The position numbers were made by a program, and so were the translations under genes. Of a stretch of 21,250 nucleotides of DNA, positions 1 to 7,863 are shown piece by piece. Source of the stretch: JAIBBG01 sp040381475 (lineage in GTDB: Bacteria; Bacteroidota; Bacteroidia; Flavobacteriales_D; Sanyastnellaceae); assembly GCA_040381475.1 (NCBI GenBank), contig JBEIHH010000054.1, positions 1 through 21,250 of the forward strand. Direction: 5' to 3'. Below the pieces are notes generated by a model. It was not told the origin of the DNA, made no database searches, and saw only the letters and a list, made by a program, of their open reading frames with translations. Positions within the stretch are counted from its first letter, which is position 1, and each line of letters starts with the position of its first letter.

Positions 1-267
1 GCTGATGCAGTCGCTCAATCTGCTGATGCAGTTGCTCAATCTGCTGATGCAGTTGCTCAATCTGATGATGCAGTTGCTCAATCTGATGATGCAGTTACAC
101 AATCTGCTGATGTAGTTGCTCAATCTGCTGATGCAGTCGCTCAATCTGAAGGTGTAGTTGCTCAATCTGAAGGTGTAGTTGCTCAATCTGAAGGTGTAGT
201 TGCTCAATCTGAAGGTGTAATTGCTCAATCAGCTGATGCAGTTGCTCAATCAGCTGATGCAGTTACT
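1..267 (+). repeat. 21-bp tandem repeat array encoding ADAVAQS-type heptads
   Basis: Twelve full 21-bp units run from 1 to 252, with a partial thirteenth to 267; the array continues off the left edge. The unit is in frame with the gene. Versions by residue are ADAVAQS (units 1-3, 7, 12), DDAVAQS or DDAVTQS (4-5), ADVVAQS (6) and EGVVAQS or EGVIAQS (8-11). Units 2 and 3 are identical in DNA, as are units 8, 9 and 10, which points to recent unit-by-unit duplication. The unit length keeps the frame, so copy-number change would alter protein length only. Confidence 0.95.
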
Positions 268-1320
268 GATACTAAAAAGGTCTATGCCGATCCGAATGGT
301 GGCATTAGTATGGCTTTGACTGTTAATGAAGGCGGTCAGGAAGTTGATGGAGATGCTGAATTTGATGTGAACGGTCCAGTTACATCAGTTAACAACATGG
401 CTGAAAACATGCCACTTCCATCAGAAGGCAAATCCCGCTCATCTGCATCAGCCAATGCGGCCGATTACTACTATAGCATGCCGGACATCGTTGTAGCAGA
501 TTTGTTTGTTAGAACACCACGCGGTGTTTATAGCGATAGCAAGCCGATACCGGTAGATGCGGTGATGCCGGCTGGCGTGTATTATAAAGTTCAGATCGGA
601 GCTTTCCGCAACGACATACCCCAAAATCTATATGACGAATTTGCTCCTATCTCTGGAGAGCGCCTGAACAATGGCATCACAAGGTACACAGCAGGTTTCT
701 TTGTGACTTATGAAAACGCAGATAAGATCAAAAAGGAAATCCGAGGTATAGGTTATTCCGACGCTTTTGTTGTGGCATTCAGAGATGGCAAGAGAATTCC
801 TCTTTATGAAGCCATGGGTAAAACGGATGCTGCCAACTTCGTAGCAGCTGTGGAAAAGGAATACATCTACGGCGACAAGGGCGAAGCGCCTAAAGTTAAA
901 GAATCAGCAGTAAGTAAAAATACTGGTTCAAATGCTGCAGGTTCCGAAAGTAGAGTTGCAACGAATGGTTTGAACACTACATACTACAAAGGTGTTGCCA
1001 ATGCGGCGCCAGCAACTCAGGTTGAAACGATAGAGGGATTGTTCTTCACAGTTCAAGTTGGTGTTTACAGCAAGCCTGTTCCAGCCAAGAGTTTGAAGAA
1101 TATTTATCCTATCAACTCAGAACTGACAGAATCCAAAAAGATCAGATATACAAGCGGTCGTTACAACAACCTGAAATACGCAGTTGAAAAACGTGCGGAG
1201 GCCAAGAATTTGGGTATCTCAGATGCATTCATCACCGCCTATTACAATGGGAAAAGAATTACACTCAGTGAAGCGGACAGACTGCTGAAAGAAAACGGTG
1301 CTGGAATACTTGTAAAGTAA
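1..1320 (+). CDS. SPOR-domain protein with heptapeptide tandem repeats (5' end cut by window edge)
   Basis: The reading frame is open from base 1, so this is the C-terminal 439 codons of a longer protein; an ATG at 310 exists but the in-frame repeats before it show it is internal. Codons 1-84 are twelve copies of a seven-residue repeat of the ADAVAQS type, then a partial copy. After a linker, codons ~193-265 (VYYKVQIGAF start, GYSDAFVVAF end) and ~346-420 (LFFTVQVGVY start, GISDAFITAY end) are two related SPOR-like units, each closing with NGKRI or DGKRI. SPOR domains bind denuded peptidoglycan glycan strands, so a periplasmic, wall-associated role is inferred. The N-terminal part, which would define the family, is missing. 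A terminator follows 30 bases after the stop codon. I am confident of the frame and the SPOR similarity, not of the specific function. Confidence 0.85.
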   Translation, partial: ADAVAQSADAVAQSADAVAQSDDAVAQSDDAVTQSADVVAQSADAVAQSEGVVAQSEGVVAQSEGVVAQSEGVIAQSADAVAQSADAVTDTKKVYADPNGGISMALTVNEGGQEVDGDAEFDVNGPVTSVNNMAENMPLPSEGKSRSSASANAADYYYSMPDIVVADLFVRTPRGVYSDSKPIPVDAVMPAGVYYKVQIGAFRNDIPQNLYDEFAPISGERLNNGITRYTAGFFVTYENADKIKKEIRGIGYSDAFVVAFRDGKRIPLYEAMGKTDAANFVAAVEKEYIYGDKGEAPKVKESAVSKNTGSNAAGSESRVATNGLNTTYYKGVANAAPATQVETIEGLFFTVQVGVYSKPVPAKSLKNIYPINSELTESKKIRYTSGRYNNLKYAVEKRAEAKNLGISDAFITAYYNGKRITLSEADRLLKENGAGILVK

Positions 1321-1350
1321 GCCGCACTGAAGACGACGATTCATTCAATA

Positions 1351-1384
1351 AAAACGCCCCGCTCTTGCGGGGTGTTTTGTTTTA
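1351..1384 (+). terminator. Rho-independent terminator of the SPOR protein gene
   Basis: The arms AAAAC-G-CCCCGC and GCGGGG-T-GTTTT pair around a TCTT loop (1363-1366) and are followed by a GTTTT tract. The A-rich left arm means it could also work on the opposite strand. It separates the SPOR gene from apaG. Confidence 0.9.
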
Positions 1385-1441
1385 ATTGTTTTCAAAATGT
1401 GAAATTCATATAACATTCCTCAATGAGGTTATTTCTGTTGA

Positions 1442-1449
1442 TATATTTG
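1442..1449 (+). promoter_or_regulatory. Bacteroidota -7 box (TATATTTG) for apaG
   Basis: TATATTTG matches TAnnTTTG and lies only six bases before the ATG at 1456, so the transcript would begin at or next to the start codon. A short palindrome CCTCA-a-TGAGG (1418-1428) lies where the -33 element would fall. I see no clear TTG -33 box. Confidence 0.55.
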
Positions 1450-1455
1450 CACAGA

Positions 1456-1848
1456 ATGAGTGCACTCACAGAAGTAACATCAGGTGTCAGAATAACCGTT
1501 TCAGTGCGGTATGAGGAGAACCTCAGCAGTGCGCAAATGGAGAGTTTTGTATTTTCATACCACATCACGGTTGAAAATCAGAACGATTATCCTGTCAGGC
1601 TATTGAGACGACACTGGTTCATTTTCGATTCGGTTGCTCTGAAACGTGAGGTTGAAGGACCAGGCGTTATTGGTGAAACGCCTCTCATCCTACCTGGTGA
1701 ATATTATAGCTATAACAGCGCTTGTGATTTGCGATCAGAGCGCGGAACGATGCATGGCTATTACACCATGCAGAAACCCGGCGACAAGGGTATGTTTGAA
1801 GTCAAAATTCCCAAGTTCAAACTTGAAGTACCATTCTCGCTGAATTGA
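1456..1848 (+). CDS. apaG: ApaG family protein
   Basis: A 130-residue single-domain protein of the ApaG/DUF525 type, an Ig-like beta sandwich. Recognisable parts are the N-terminal GVRITVSVRYEE strand, FSYHITVENQNDYPVRLLRRHW, and the glycine-rich GVIGETPLILPGEYYSYNSAC followed by a GTMHGYY motif. ApaG was linked to cobalt and magnesium resistance in enterobacteria; its biochemical role is not settled. An upstream in-frame ATG at 1423 would add eleven unrelated residues (MRLFLLIYLHR) and lies upstream of the probable -7 box, so I prefer 1456. Its stop overlaps a possible TTG of the next gene, whose ATG is eight bases on, so the two are probably cotranscribed. Confidence 0.93.
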   Translation: MSALTEVTSGVRITVSVRYEENLSSAQMESFVFSYHITVENQNDYPVRLLRRHWFIFDSVALKREVEGPGVIGETPLILPGEYYSYNSACDLRSERGTMHGYYTMQKPGDKGMFEVKIPKFKLEVPFSLN

Positions 1849-1856
1849 TCAACAGC

Positions 1857-2927
1857 ATGTCGGGTCCGGTGATCCTGAGCAAAATTCGCACGCTTTGGAG
1901 TTATTATCCCGGCCTTCTTGCCGGAATATGCGCGATTCTGCTGTTTATCGTATTCAAATTTTTACCAGTACTTCCGGAAGTTTTATACAGGGGATTTTTT
2001 TATCAGATATTTAAATTCGTCTGGGATCGTAGTTTAGCACTACTCCCCTTTCCTTTGGTCTTTATGACGGCTCCCCTGCTGATTTATTGTGCATGCCGCG
2101 CAGCAAAAAAACTGCACAGAAAAGGAGTGAAAACTATCTGGATATTACCAGATCTTGTTGGCAGAGCTATTGCGATCTTTCTTCTGGTCTGGGGCTACAA
2201 TTATGCCTGCAGGCCTGTAGATTCCGCCGTCAATGAACGAATGCAGGATAAAAAAGTTTTCGATGCTGCAGTCATGATAATAGACGAGTTGAATACTTCT
2301 CCCAGAAGCCGGGATATGGAGGAAAAAGGCAGTGTTATGACAGAAGAATTGGAACAAATCTACCTTGCCGCTCCGGTCGTTTTCGGGAAGTATAATATTC
2401 CATGCTGGGGCAGACCAATTCCCAAAACTGTTCCTTTCGGTTTATTGAGAAAACTTGGCATTACAGGCATATATTTTCCATACAGCAGCGAACCTCATGT
2501 GGATGGCAGTCTGCTTCGTATGCAGCAAATATTTGTTGCTGCGCATGAAATGGCGCATGCATATGGTATCGCCGGGGAAGGTGAAGCAGACTACGCCGCA
2601 TTTCAATTGCTTCTTCACGAATGTAAGCAACCTGAAATAGCTGCGAACTTCAGATATTGTGCATTGCTGGAGTTGTTGCGCAGCATCAGGAACAGACTTC
2701 ATGTATCATCTCCTCATCTGAAAGAGGAACTTAACCGAAAGCAGGGGGAACAACTCAATGCTGATCTTGAAGCAATCAGACAAAACTCCAGGTTACATCA
2801 AGAATGGATGCCCGGTATGCAGGAAGCCATGAATGACCGTTATCTCAAAACAATGGGTGTGAACGCAGGCACCGCTAGTTATGATGAGTTCATTGAACTG
2901 GCGTTGAGGAGTCTTATTTTGCGGTAA
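1857..2927 (+). CDS. DUF3810 family membrane protein, putative zinc metalloprotease
   Basis: A 356-residue protein with three N-terminal membrane segments (about residues 18-36, 59-80 and 98-116) and a soluble C-terminal part. The C-terminal part has AAHEMAHAYGI (H230, E231, H234), followed by GEGEAD (241-246), which can supply the third metal-binding glutamate as in gluzincins. This layout matches DUF3810, a Bacteroidota family also seen in Firmicutes. Function is unknown; membrane-bound proteolysis is inferred from the motif alone. I chose the ATG at 1857; the TTG at 1845 overlaps the apaG stop and adds only four residues. The gene is cotranscribed with apaG and converges on the anti-sigma gene, overlapping it by 14 bp at the stops. 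Confidence 0.88.
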   Translation: MSGPVILSKIRTLWSYYPGLLAGICAILLFIVFKFLPVLPEVLYRGFFYQIFKFVWDRSLALLPFPLVFMTAPLLIYCACRAAKKLHRKGVKTIWILPDLVGRAIAIFLLVWGYNYACRPVDSAVNERMQDKKVFDAAVMIIDELNTSPRSRDMEEKGSVMTEELEQIYLAAPVVFGKYNIPCWGRPIPKTVPFGLLRKLGITGIYFPYSSEPHVDGSLLRMQQIFVAAHEMAHAYGIAGEGEADYAAFQLLLHECKQPEIAANFRYCALLELLRSIRNRLHVSSPHLKEELNRKQGEQLNADLEAIRQNSRLHQEWMPGMQEAMNDRYLKTMGVNAGTASYDEFIELALRSLILR

Positions 2928-3885
2928 ATAACAGATCAAACACATCGCGCACCTGTGAGGCAGTAGCTACTGCCGGATCCGACAAATGGAGCTGCGCACC
3001 GGCAGTACCAACAACAGTTTCTGAGAACAAATTGCGCTGCTCAATACTTACGGCTGACATCGACTCTGCATTGGACAGGGATCTCATCTGAGCGTTATTT
3101 GTAGCAATTTTCGTGCTGGTTGATGTTGGTGGAATATCCGATTGATCTTTGACTTCAACTTGTTTCAACATCACTGATTCTTTGCCTTCCGCGGCGCTGA
3201 CAACTTTGTCCGTTTCCGACTCAAAATCGTCAGACAAATTCGCCTCACTTAAATCTTCGGAATAATTACTGTCTGAAGCTGCCGGGGCTGGTGATTCAGC
3301 AATCTCCTCGTTTGTAACTTCATCCGTCATCACGACCGTTTTTACCTCCGGTAAAGCACTTACGAGAGCCTCAGCAGGTGCGGGTGGCAAAACATTTGAG
3401 GACAGATTTTCTGCAAAGAGTCTTGAACTCTCAATCGTCGAATCCTCTGATTCTGCGGACTGGTTGACTGTTTCCAAAGTGTCTTTATTCGCAGCCATTT
3501 GCGCTTCTTTGTTCCGGTTAATAAATACAACTAAAACAACGGCAATGCATGCCGTTGCAAATGGCAACGCAAAAGCCGGACGCCTCAACCAATCAAGGTT
3601 GATTCCTGCAAAAAGATTATTGAGCCAAACTTTGAAACCGGATTGCTCTTCACTTGCGAATTCGGCGAGCAATGCTGTTTTGATGGATGGGTCTGGTTCA
3701 AGCCATTCCTCGCGTTCAGGTGCATCATGCAACTCAAAAAGTGTCTTGCGAAGACTTTCATATTCTTCCTCACTTCCTATGTATTGCAACACAAATTCCC
3801 TCTCGTCTTCAAAGAGTTCATTGTATTGCTTGTGCAACAACAGCGACTCTATATCTTCAGGGTCATATTTTAATTGATCTTTCAT
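2914..3885 (-). CDS. Putative anti-sigma factor with one membrane segment
   Basis: A 323-residue protein encoded directly after an ECF sigma gene. Residues 1-60 are charged and helical (YNELFEDEREFVLQYI, then EEEYESLR), the pattern of cytoplasmic domains in Bacteroidota anti-sigma factors without a zinc motif. I see no HxxxCxxC. One membrane segment lies at about 103-122 (PAFALPFATACIAVVLVVFI). The rest is a low-complexity periplasmic stretch rich in Ser, Glu, Asp and Ala, ending in a short hydrophobic segment (DVFDLLFTAK). The ATG at 3885 is eight bases after the sigma stop; a TTG at 3927 would overlap the sigma gene by 34 bp. The anti-sigma role is inferred from position and topology. Confidence 0.78.
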   Translation of the reverse strand: MKDQLKYDPEDIESLLLHKQYNELFEDEREFVLQYIGSEEEYESLRKTLFELHDAPEREEWLEPDPSIKTALLAEFASEEQSGFKVWLNNLFAGINLDWLRRPAFALPFATACIAVVLVVFINRNKEAQMAANKDTLETVNQSAESEDSTIESSRLFAENLSSNVLPPAPAEALVSALPEVKTVVMTDEVTNEEIAESPAPAASDSNYSEDLSEANLSDDFESETDKVVSAAEGKESVMLKQVEVKDQSDIPPTSTSTKIATNNAQMRSLSNAESMSAVSIEQRNLFSETVVGTAGAQLHLSDPAVATASQVRDVFDLLFTAK

Positions 3886-3893
3886 TGCGTCTT

Positions 3894-4508
3894 TCAGAAT
3901 TGTACGAAAATTAATACGCTCAGCCAAATAGCTATGCCTTCGAACACTTTTAATTTACTGTTCAAATCCTTGAGAATATAAAATAGCCTCGACTTGACAG
4001 TCCCTTCGCTCACTTGCATAATTTCACTTATTTCTATTATGCTCAACTCCTGATTAAATCTAAGTTCGAAAGTTTGTCTCTTGATCTCATCAAGTCCCAA
4101 CAGCGCTTCAGATAACTTGTCCATGAATTGGGTCCTGTCCATTTTTTTCTGTGACTCGGCACCTGATGTAAAATGTTCATCCCTCGCAATTTCCTTATGC
4201 GCAACCTTTCTGACCTCAGATTTGGCATATTCATTCTTGCACATGTTGTGGGCCACACTGTATAGCCAGGTTTTAAATGGTCTTGAAGGATCATACAAAT
4301 GAGGCTTGTTTACAAGCTTCATGAAAAGCTCCTGCGCAAAATCACGCGATTTCTCCTTGTCCTTCCAGAGCATCCGGTGGAAATAGTTGTACATCAGTTT
4401 GCCATACCGGTCATATAGCACTTCGAATGCCTTCTGGTCGCGTTTAGCAACCAGCAACATGAGTTCTTCATCGTGCTCTGAGTGATAAGGATGTTTACCC
4501 TTTGCCAT
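3894..4508 (-). CDS. ECF-type RNA polymerase sigma factor
   Basis: A 204-residue sigma-70 family protein. Region 2 spans about residues 18-90: FEVLYDRYGKLMYNYFHRML, then DFAQELFMKLV and FKTWLYSVAHNMCKNEY. Region 4 spans about 135-187 and has a helix-turn-helix, ELSIIEISEIMQVSEGTVKSRL. It would redirect RNA polymerase to a regulon that cannot be read from this window. The ATG at 4508 shares one base with the upstream TGA (TGATG), so it is translationally coupled. The last 15 residues (EGIAIWLSVLIFVQF) are strongly hydrophobic, which is unusual after region 4. The downstream anti-sigma gene starts eight bases later. Confidence 0.93.
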   Translation of the reverse strand: MAKGKHPYHSEHDEELMLLVAKRDQKAFEVLYDRYGKLMYNYFHRMLWKDKEKSRDFAQELFMKLVNKPHLYDPSRPFKTWLYSVAHNMCKNEYAKSEVRKVAHKEIARDEHFTSGAESQKKMDRTQFMDKLSEALLGLDEIKRQTFELRFNQELSIIEISEIMQVSEGTVKSRLFYILKDLNSKLKVFEGIAIWLSVLIFVQF

Positions 4509-5623
4509 CAATCCAGATGTTTTTTAATGGCATTGTCGAGCCCAAATCGCTGACTGAGATCTCGTATTTGCTGATCAGCCTTAGCGGCTTCACCTCCTCT
4601 TGATTGGTTGTTATAATAAGTTCTGAGTTGTATAAGCGGCAAGAGATAATTGCGATTAATCTGGTCAGAAGTATTCATCTTCGTCTTGGCAAAGAGAAAT
4701 TCCCAGTTATAAGCCAAAGACTCCATGTTTCTCAATGGCGAAAAACTGTGTTTCATAGCGAGGCCTGTACAATAGAGCTCATTGCTGTATTTTTTTAAAA
4801 TAGAAGGAGCCACCGTCAGTGAGACATACACTGGTTTTGATTTACCGGAATTCAGAATTTTGCCTGCATCCAGACCTTTCGGAGTGATGAGCAATTGTTT
4901 GGCAACCATTTCACGGTACTTATTGCTCTTCAGCCAATCCAGACAAATGATCATTACATCCGTTCTGTAGCCCTGCAATTGCTGCATAATAATGAGCGGA
5001 TACGTGTCAACGTTTCCATTGGTAATAAGAATGGAGCTTTGCTCAACGCTATTGAAAACATTGCGGTTGTATTCAATTTCTGCCGCATTGTAAGCCCCTG
5101 TACCTGATAGTTTTTCCGAAAAACTCCTCACATCAGCCGCCGGGCCATGTATCATGGCATTGCAAAGCATATCGTCAAACAATTCGGGATTTGTTGAATC
5201 AAGATTGTATGCAGCTTTTAGATAACTGAAAGATTCGTCGGTCTTTTCTCCGTTCAGATATGCCGCATAATAATATGCGAACGTGGAAGGCACTGCAGAC
5301 GCCATTGAATTCAGAATGGCATCCAGTTTTTGCTTTTCTTCCTTATTTAATTCTTTGGAATGTTCCGAATAATTTGAAAATCTGGCCGCTTTGTAATAAT
5401 TCAGCCATGCATTGGCGTCAGATGGATTGTCTTCGGTAGCTCGCTTCCATAAAGTTTCAAGTGAATTGTATGCCTCGGGCTTCAATTCAAAAAACTCTGG
5501 AGCCCTTACCTGGTCCATAACAACAGTAGTTTCTTGAGCCGGTGACTGAGCAAATGCCAAAAAACCCGATAGACATATAAATACCGGCAATAAGAACAGG
5601 ATATATTTATTCAAACTATTCAT
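4508..5623 (-). CDS. Exported protein upstream of sigma factor, with a DUF2723-like segment
   Basis: A 371-residue protein with a signal peptide (about residues 1-25, cut after LAFA). Residues ~50-190 look all-helical with TPR-like pairs (SDANAWLNYYKAARFSNY; SFSYLKAAYNLDSTNPELFDD). Residues ~197-240 contain NGNVDTYPLIIMQQLQGYRTDV and a following WLKSNKYRE, which resemble the NGDNDTYPLWYxQEVxGYRxDV block I know from the soluble C-terminus of Bacteroidota DUF2723 membrane proteins. The rest is helical. It is first in a probable operon with the sigma and anti-sigma genes, joined by TGATG. I do not recognise a named family; a periplasmic role tied to the sigma pathway is inferred from context. 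Confidence 0.8.
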   Translation of the reverse strand: MNSLNKYILFLLPVFICLSGFLAFAQSPAQETTVVMDQVRAPEFFELKPEAYNSLETLWKRATEDNPSDANAWLNYYKAARFSNYSEHSKELNKEEKQKLDAILNSMASAVPSTFAYYYAAYLNGEKTDESFSYLKAAYNLDSTNPELFDDMLCNAMIHGPAADVRSFSEKLSGTGAYNAAEIEYNRNVFNSVEQSSILITNGNVDTYPLIIMQQLQGYRTDVMIICLDWLKSNKYREMVAKQLLITPKGLDAGKILNSGKSKPVYVSLTVAPSILKKYSNELYCTGLAMKHSFSPLRNMESLAYNWEFLFAKTKMNTSDQINRNYLLPLIQLRTYYNNQSRGGEAAKADQQIRDLSQRFGLDNAIKKHLD

Positions 5624-5655
5624 TCTTTTGGGAAATCTATGGTCTGTACCTTATT

Positions 5656-5677
5656 GTTTGATTCAGGTTCAAACTTA
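5656..5677 (-). promoter_or_regulatory. Candidate promoter and overlapping operator of the sigma operon
   Basis: On the minus strand TAAGTTTG (5677-5670) fits TAnnTTTG, 46 bases before the ATG at 5623. It overlaps a perfect inverted repeat, GTTTGA-N7-TCAAAC (5656-5674). A regulator bound there would cover the -7 box. The -33 region is not clear. Confidence 0.45.
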
Positions 5678-5693
5678 CCGAAAATATTTTCCG

Positions 5694-6317
5694 CTAACTT
5701 CTAAAACCCAGAGCGGAACGAAACTCCTGGACCATCATGGCAGTTGCTCCCCAAAGGATCAACCCGTTAACTTCGAAACACCTGACACTCATTTTCTTCT
5801 GGTAAAGCGGAACGAACACTTCTTTCTGTGCTACAATTCCTTCCTGCAGAAATTCGAACACGGGATATTCAATAATCCTGTCGACTTCCGCCTGATTGGT
5901 TGTAAAAACAGGGTTTTCATGAAGCTGACCGATAAATGGCTGTACAATAAAATTCGAGGGTGGTATGTAAATTTCGCTGAGGCGGCATTCAATTTTGATT
6001 GAAGCGGCATGAACGCCAATTTCCTCTTCAGTTTCCCGCAAAGCAGCTCCAATGGTTGTTTCACCTGTTTCGATTTTCCCTCCCGGAAAACTGAGCTGAC
6101 CGCTGTGCACACCAATGCCGGTTGGTCTTTGAATAAATGCCGTATACCATTCGCTATTTCTCAGATAAATTGGAAAAAGAACGGCGCTTTCCTTAGGCGC
6201 CGGTGAGATTTGTCTGGCTTCTCCCGGCGATGGCCGCTTGTAACCAAGCAATTCATTTTCGCCGGTACTTAAAGATCCTTCGGTGATTCTCTCGCGTATT
6301 TGAAGAAGAAGATCCAC
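5694..6317 (-). CDS. NUDIX hydrolase, CoA pyrophosphatase-like
   Basis: Hydrolyses nucleoside diphosphate-linked substrates; the closest subfamily by motif is coenzyme A pyrophosphatase (NudL/YeaB). The NUDIX box is complete at residues ~80-102: G, then E86, then RETEEEIGV. It is preceded by FIQRPTGIGVHSGQLSFPGG, which resembles the CoA-specific motif of that subfamily. Length is 207 residues with the GTG at 6317, which shares one base with the upstream TAG (TAGTG). The only ATG (6377) would overlap the upstream gene by 61 bp and add 20 residues not typical of the family, so I prefer the GTG. It is translationally coupled to the beta-helix lipoprotein. Confidence 0.9.
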   Translation of the reverse strand: MDLLLQIRERITEGSLSTGENELLGYKRPSPGEARQISPAPKESAVLFPIYLRNSEWYTAFIQRPTGIGVHSGQLSFPGGKIETGETTIGAALRETEEEIGVHAASIKIECRLSEIYIPPSNFIVQPFIGQLHENPVFTTNQAEVDRIIEYPVFEFLQEGIVAQKEVFVPLYQKKMSVRCFEVNGLILWGATAMMVQEFRSALGFRS

Positions 6318-7858
6318 TATTCGCAAGGACTTGAAGGATCGAATGCATAGCAGCCCTTCCACAGTTGTGTTCCCCAACTCATGCCGTCTAAATCCTCGGT
6401 GAGTGGATTTGCGGAAGCCTGATTGCCCGACATGACCAATCCTCCGCTACTGATATGGAAATTCAGATTCACGGGATCGCACAGGAACGGAGCCTGATTG
6501 TTGCTCATATTGAAAAACTGAGCTCCATCATCTTCCACATCTTGGTCCGTGTCCACAAGACAATAACGAAAAACGAAGCCAGATGGAATATCGTCGTCAA
6601 TATCCAGTGCAAACTCATTAAAATCAGATAAAAAAGCGTTGTTGCCGAACATGATGCAGTTGTTGAACTGGCAATTGATTAACTCGCGGAGAACAATATT
6701 TTGATTGACATCTTCATAGTAGTTGTTGAGTACAAAAGCAGGACTGGTGCGGCTGTTGTCGCTCCAGTAGTTTGCAAATGTGCAATTGTCCATCACATAC
6801 TTACCACCTAGTCCGAAATAGGCACAACTTTGCCCACAATTGCCTACCAGCAGATTTTTTCCCCGAATGCTTCCACCCTGCCCTAAAATACCGATTCCAG
6901 CCATGTTCAGTATTCTGGTATTGCGGATATCCACTGAAAAGTTAAGGCTACTATAGCTAACACCTGTAGTGTCGACTTGTATACCGACATTGCCATTCTT
7001 AAGCACCGCATACTCGATTGTAGAACCGGGACTTTCGTAGATCCAAATTCCACCGCGTATAATGCTGGCTATGCTGGAACCAACACCTGTTTCAATGGGG
7101 CAATCCAGCTGAATTCCCCATTGGCCGGGTACATTATCATATGCAGGTTCCAGCCGGTCTCCCTGGAACACCACTTCAGCGCCAAGATCCCCGTCGATAA
7201 TCAAACTGCCCTTGTAAACATGAATACCAGATTTGCCATGACAGTATACCTGGGTGCCGGGATTGATCTGAAGCGTAGCAAGCGAATCCACTGCGATAAT
7301 ACCGTATATCACATGGGGCTTGTCATTGTTCCATATTTCAGTTGTTCCTGTCGGAATGATGTATGAAAATGGGTCGCCACAGGAATTGAGACCGCCATGG
7401 AAATAAGCATCTTGGCCCCAGGCCTGTAAAACCACATACTGGGTATTGCCGTTGGTCAGAAAGCGGATGCGATCTTCCACGATGAATGGTAAGGCCTGAT
7501 CGCCGGGATCAATTGTTACTTCAACAAAAATGAAAATACTGTCATTGGGAAGGATTTCAATTTCTGACTGCACAGGGCCGTCCAGCCCATCTATATTGAT
7601 GCGATACTGCGAATTGCTTGCGGTTTCCAACGCTATTTCCGAGATCCGAATGGCTTCATTGTGTGTGTTGCGCACTTTGAGATATTGCGTTGTGCTGCCA
7701 ATTGTAGAAAAAACAGTATCGAAGAAAATGGTGTCGCGTGAAAATTCAAGTTTTGCTGAGCTATCGGTTATGAAATTCTCCTTTCGACACTGAACGAGAG
7801 TAAAAAGCAAAAAGACAAAACCGGAAAACAAAAAGACAGACTTAATCCTCAATTTCAT
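6317..7858 (-). CDS. Lipoprotein with Ig-like domain and right-handed beta-helix
   Basis: A 513-residue lipoprotein: a hydrophobic signal, then lipobox LVQC with the lipidated Cys at residue 24. Residues ~35-135 look like a beta-sandwich of the HYDIN/ASH type (RDTIFFDTVFSTIGSTTQYLKV; EIEILPNDSIFIFVEV). After ~170, short beta turns with stacked Asn/Gly ladders (LKNGNVGIQVDTTG, GILGQGGSIRGKNLLVGNCG, MDNCTFANYW) indicate a parallel beta-helix, a fold used in carbohydrate-active and adhesion proteins. No catalytic site is evident. I moved the start from a possible upstream codon at 7957 to the ATG at 7858, because that ATG begins the lipoprotein signal and a -7-like box sits just before it. Confidence 0.85.
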   Translation of the reverse strand: MKLRIKSVFLFSGFVFLLFTLVQCRKENFITDSSAKLEFSRDTIFFDTVFSTIGSTTQYLKVRNTHNEAIRISEIALETASNSQYRINIDGLDGPVQSEIEILPNDSIFIFVEVTIDPGDQALPFIVEDRIRFLTNGNTQYVVLQAWGQDAYFHGGLNSCGDPFSYIIPTGTTEIWNNDKPHVIYGIIAVDSLATLQINPGTQVYCHGKSGIHVYKGSLIIDGDLGAEVVFQGDRLEPAYDNVPGQWGIQLDCPIETGVGSSIASIIRGGIWIYESPGSTIEYAVLKNGNVGIQVDTTGVSYSSLNFSVDIRNTRILNMAGIGILGQGGSIRGKNLLVGNCGQSCAYFGLGGKYVMDNCTFANYWSDNSRTSPAFVLNNYYEDVNQNIVLRELINCQFNNCIMFGNNAFLSDFNEFALDIDDDIPSGFVFRYCLVDTDQDVEDDGAQFFNMSNNQAPFLCDPVNLNFHISSGGLVMSGNQASANPLTEDLDGMSWGTQLWKGCYAFDPSSPCE

Positions 7859-7863
7859 AGGTG

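Noticed and set aside
1..267. CRISPR-like array
   Set aside because: The units are directly adjacent with no spacers, are in frame, and translate to a heptapeptide; this is a coding tandem repeat.
310..1320. SPOR gene starting at ATG 310
   Set aside because: The same frame is open to base 1 and encodes the repeat array without a stop, so 310 is an internal Met.
3464..3877. Plus-strand 137-residue frame
   Set aside because: It is antisense to the anti-sigma gene, is Ser-rich with no domain signal, and lacks a promoter.
5628..6002. Plus-strand frame antisense to the NUDIX gene
   Set aside because: The NUDIX box on the other strand is complete; this frame has no family features.
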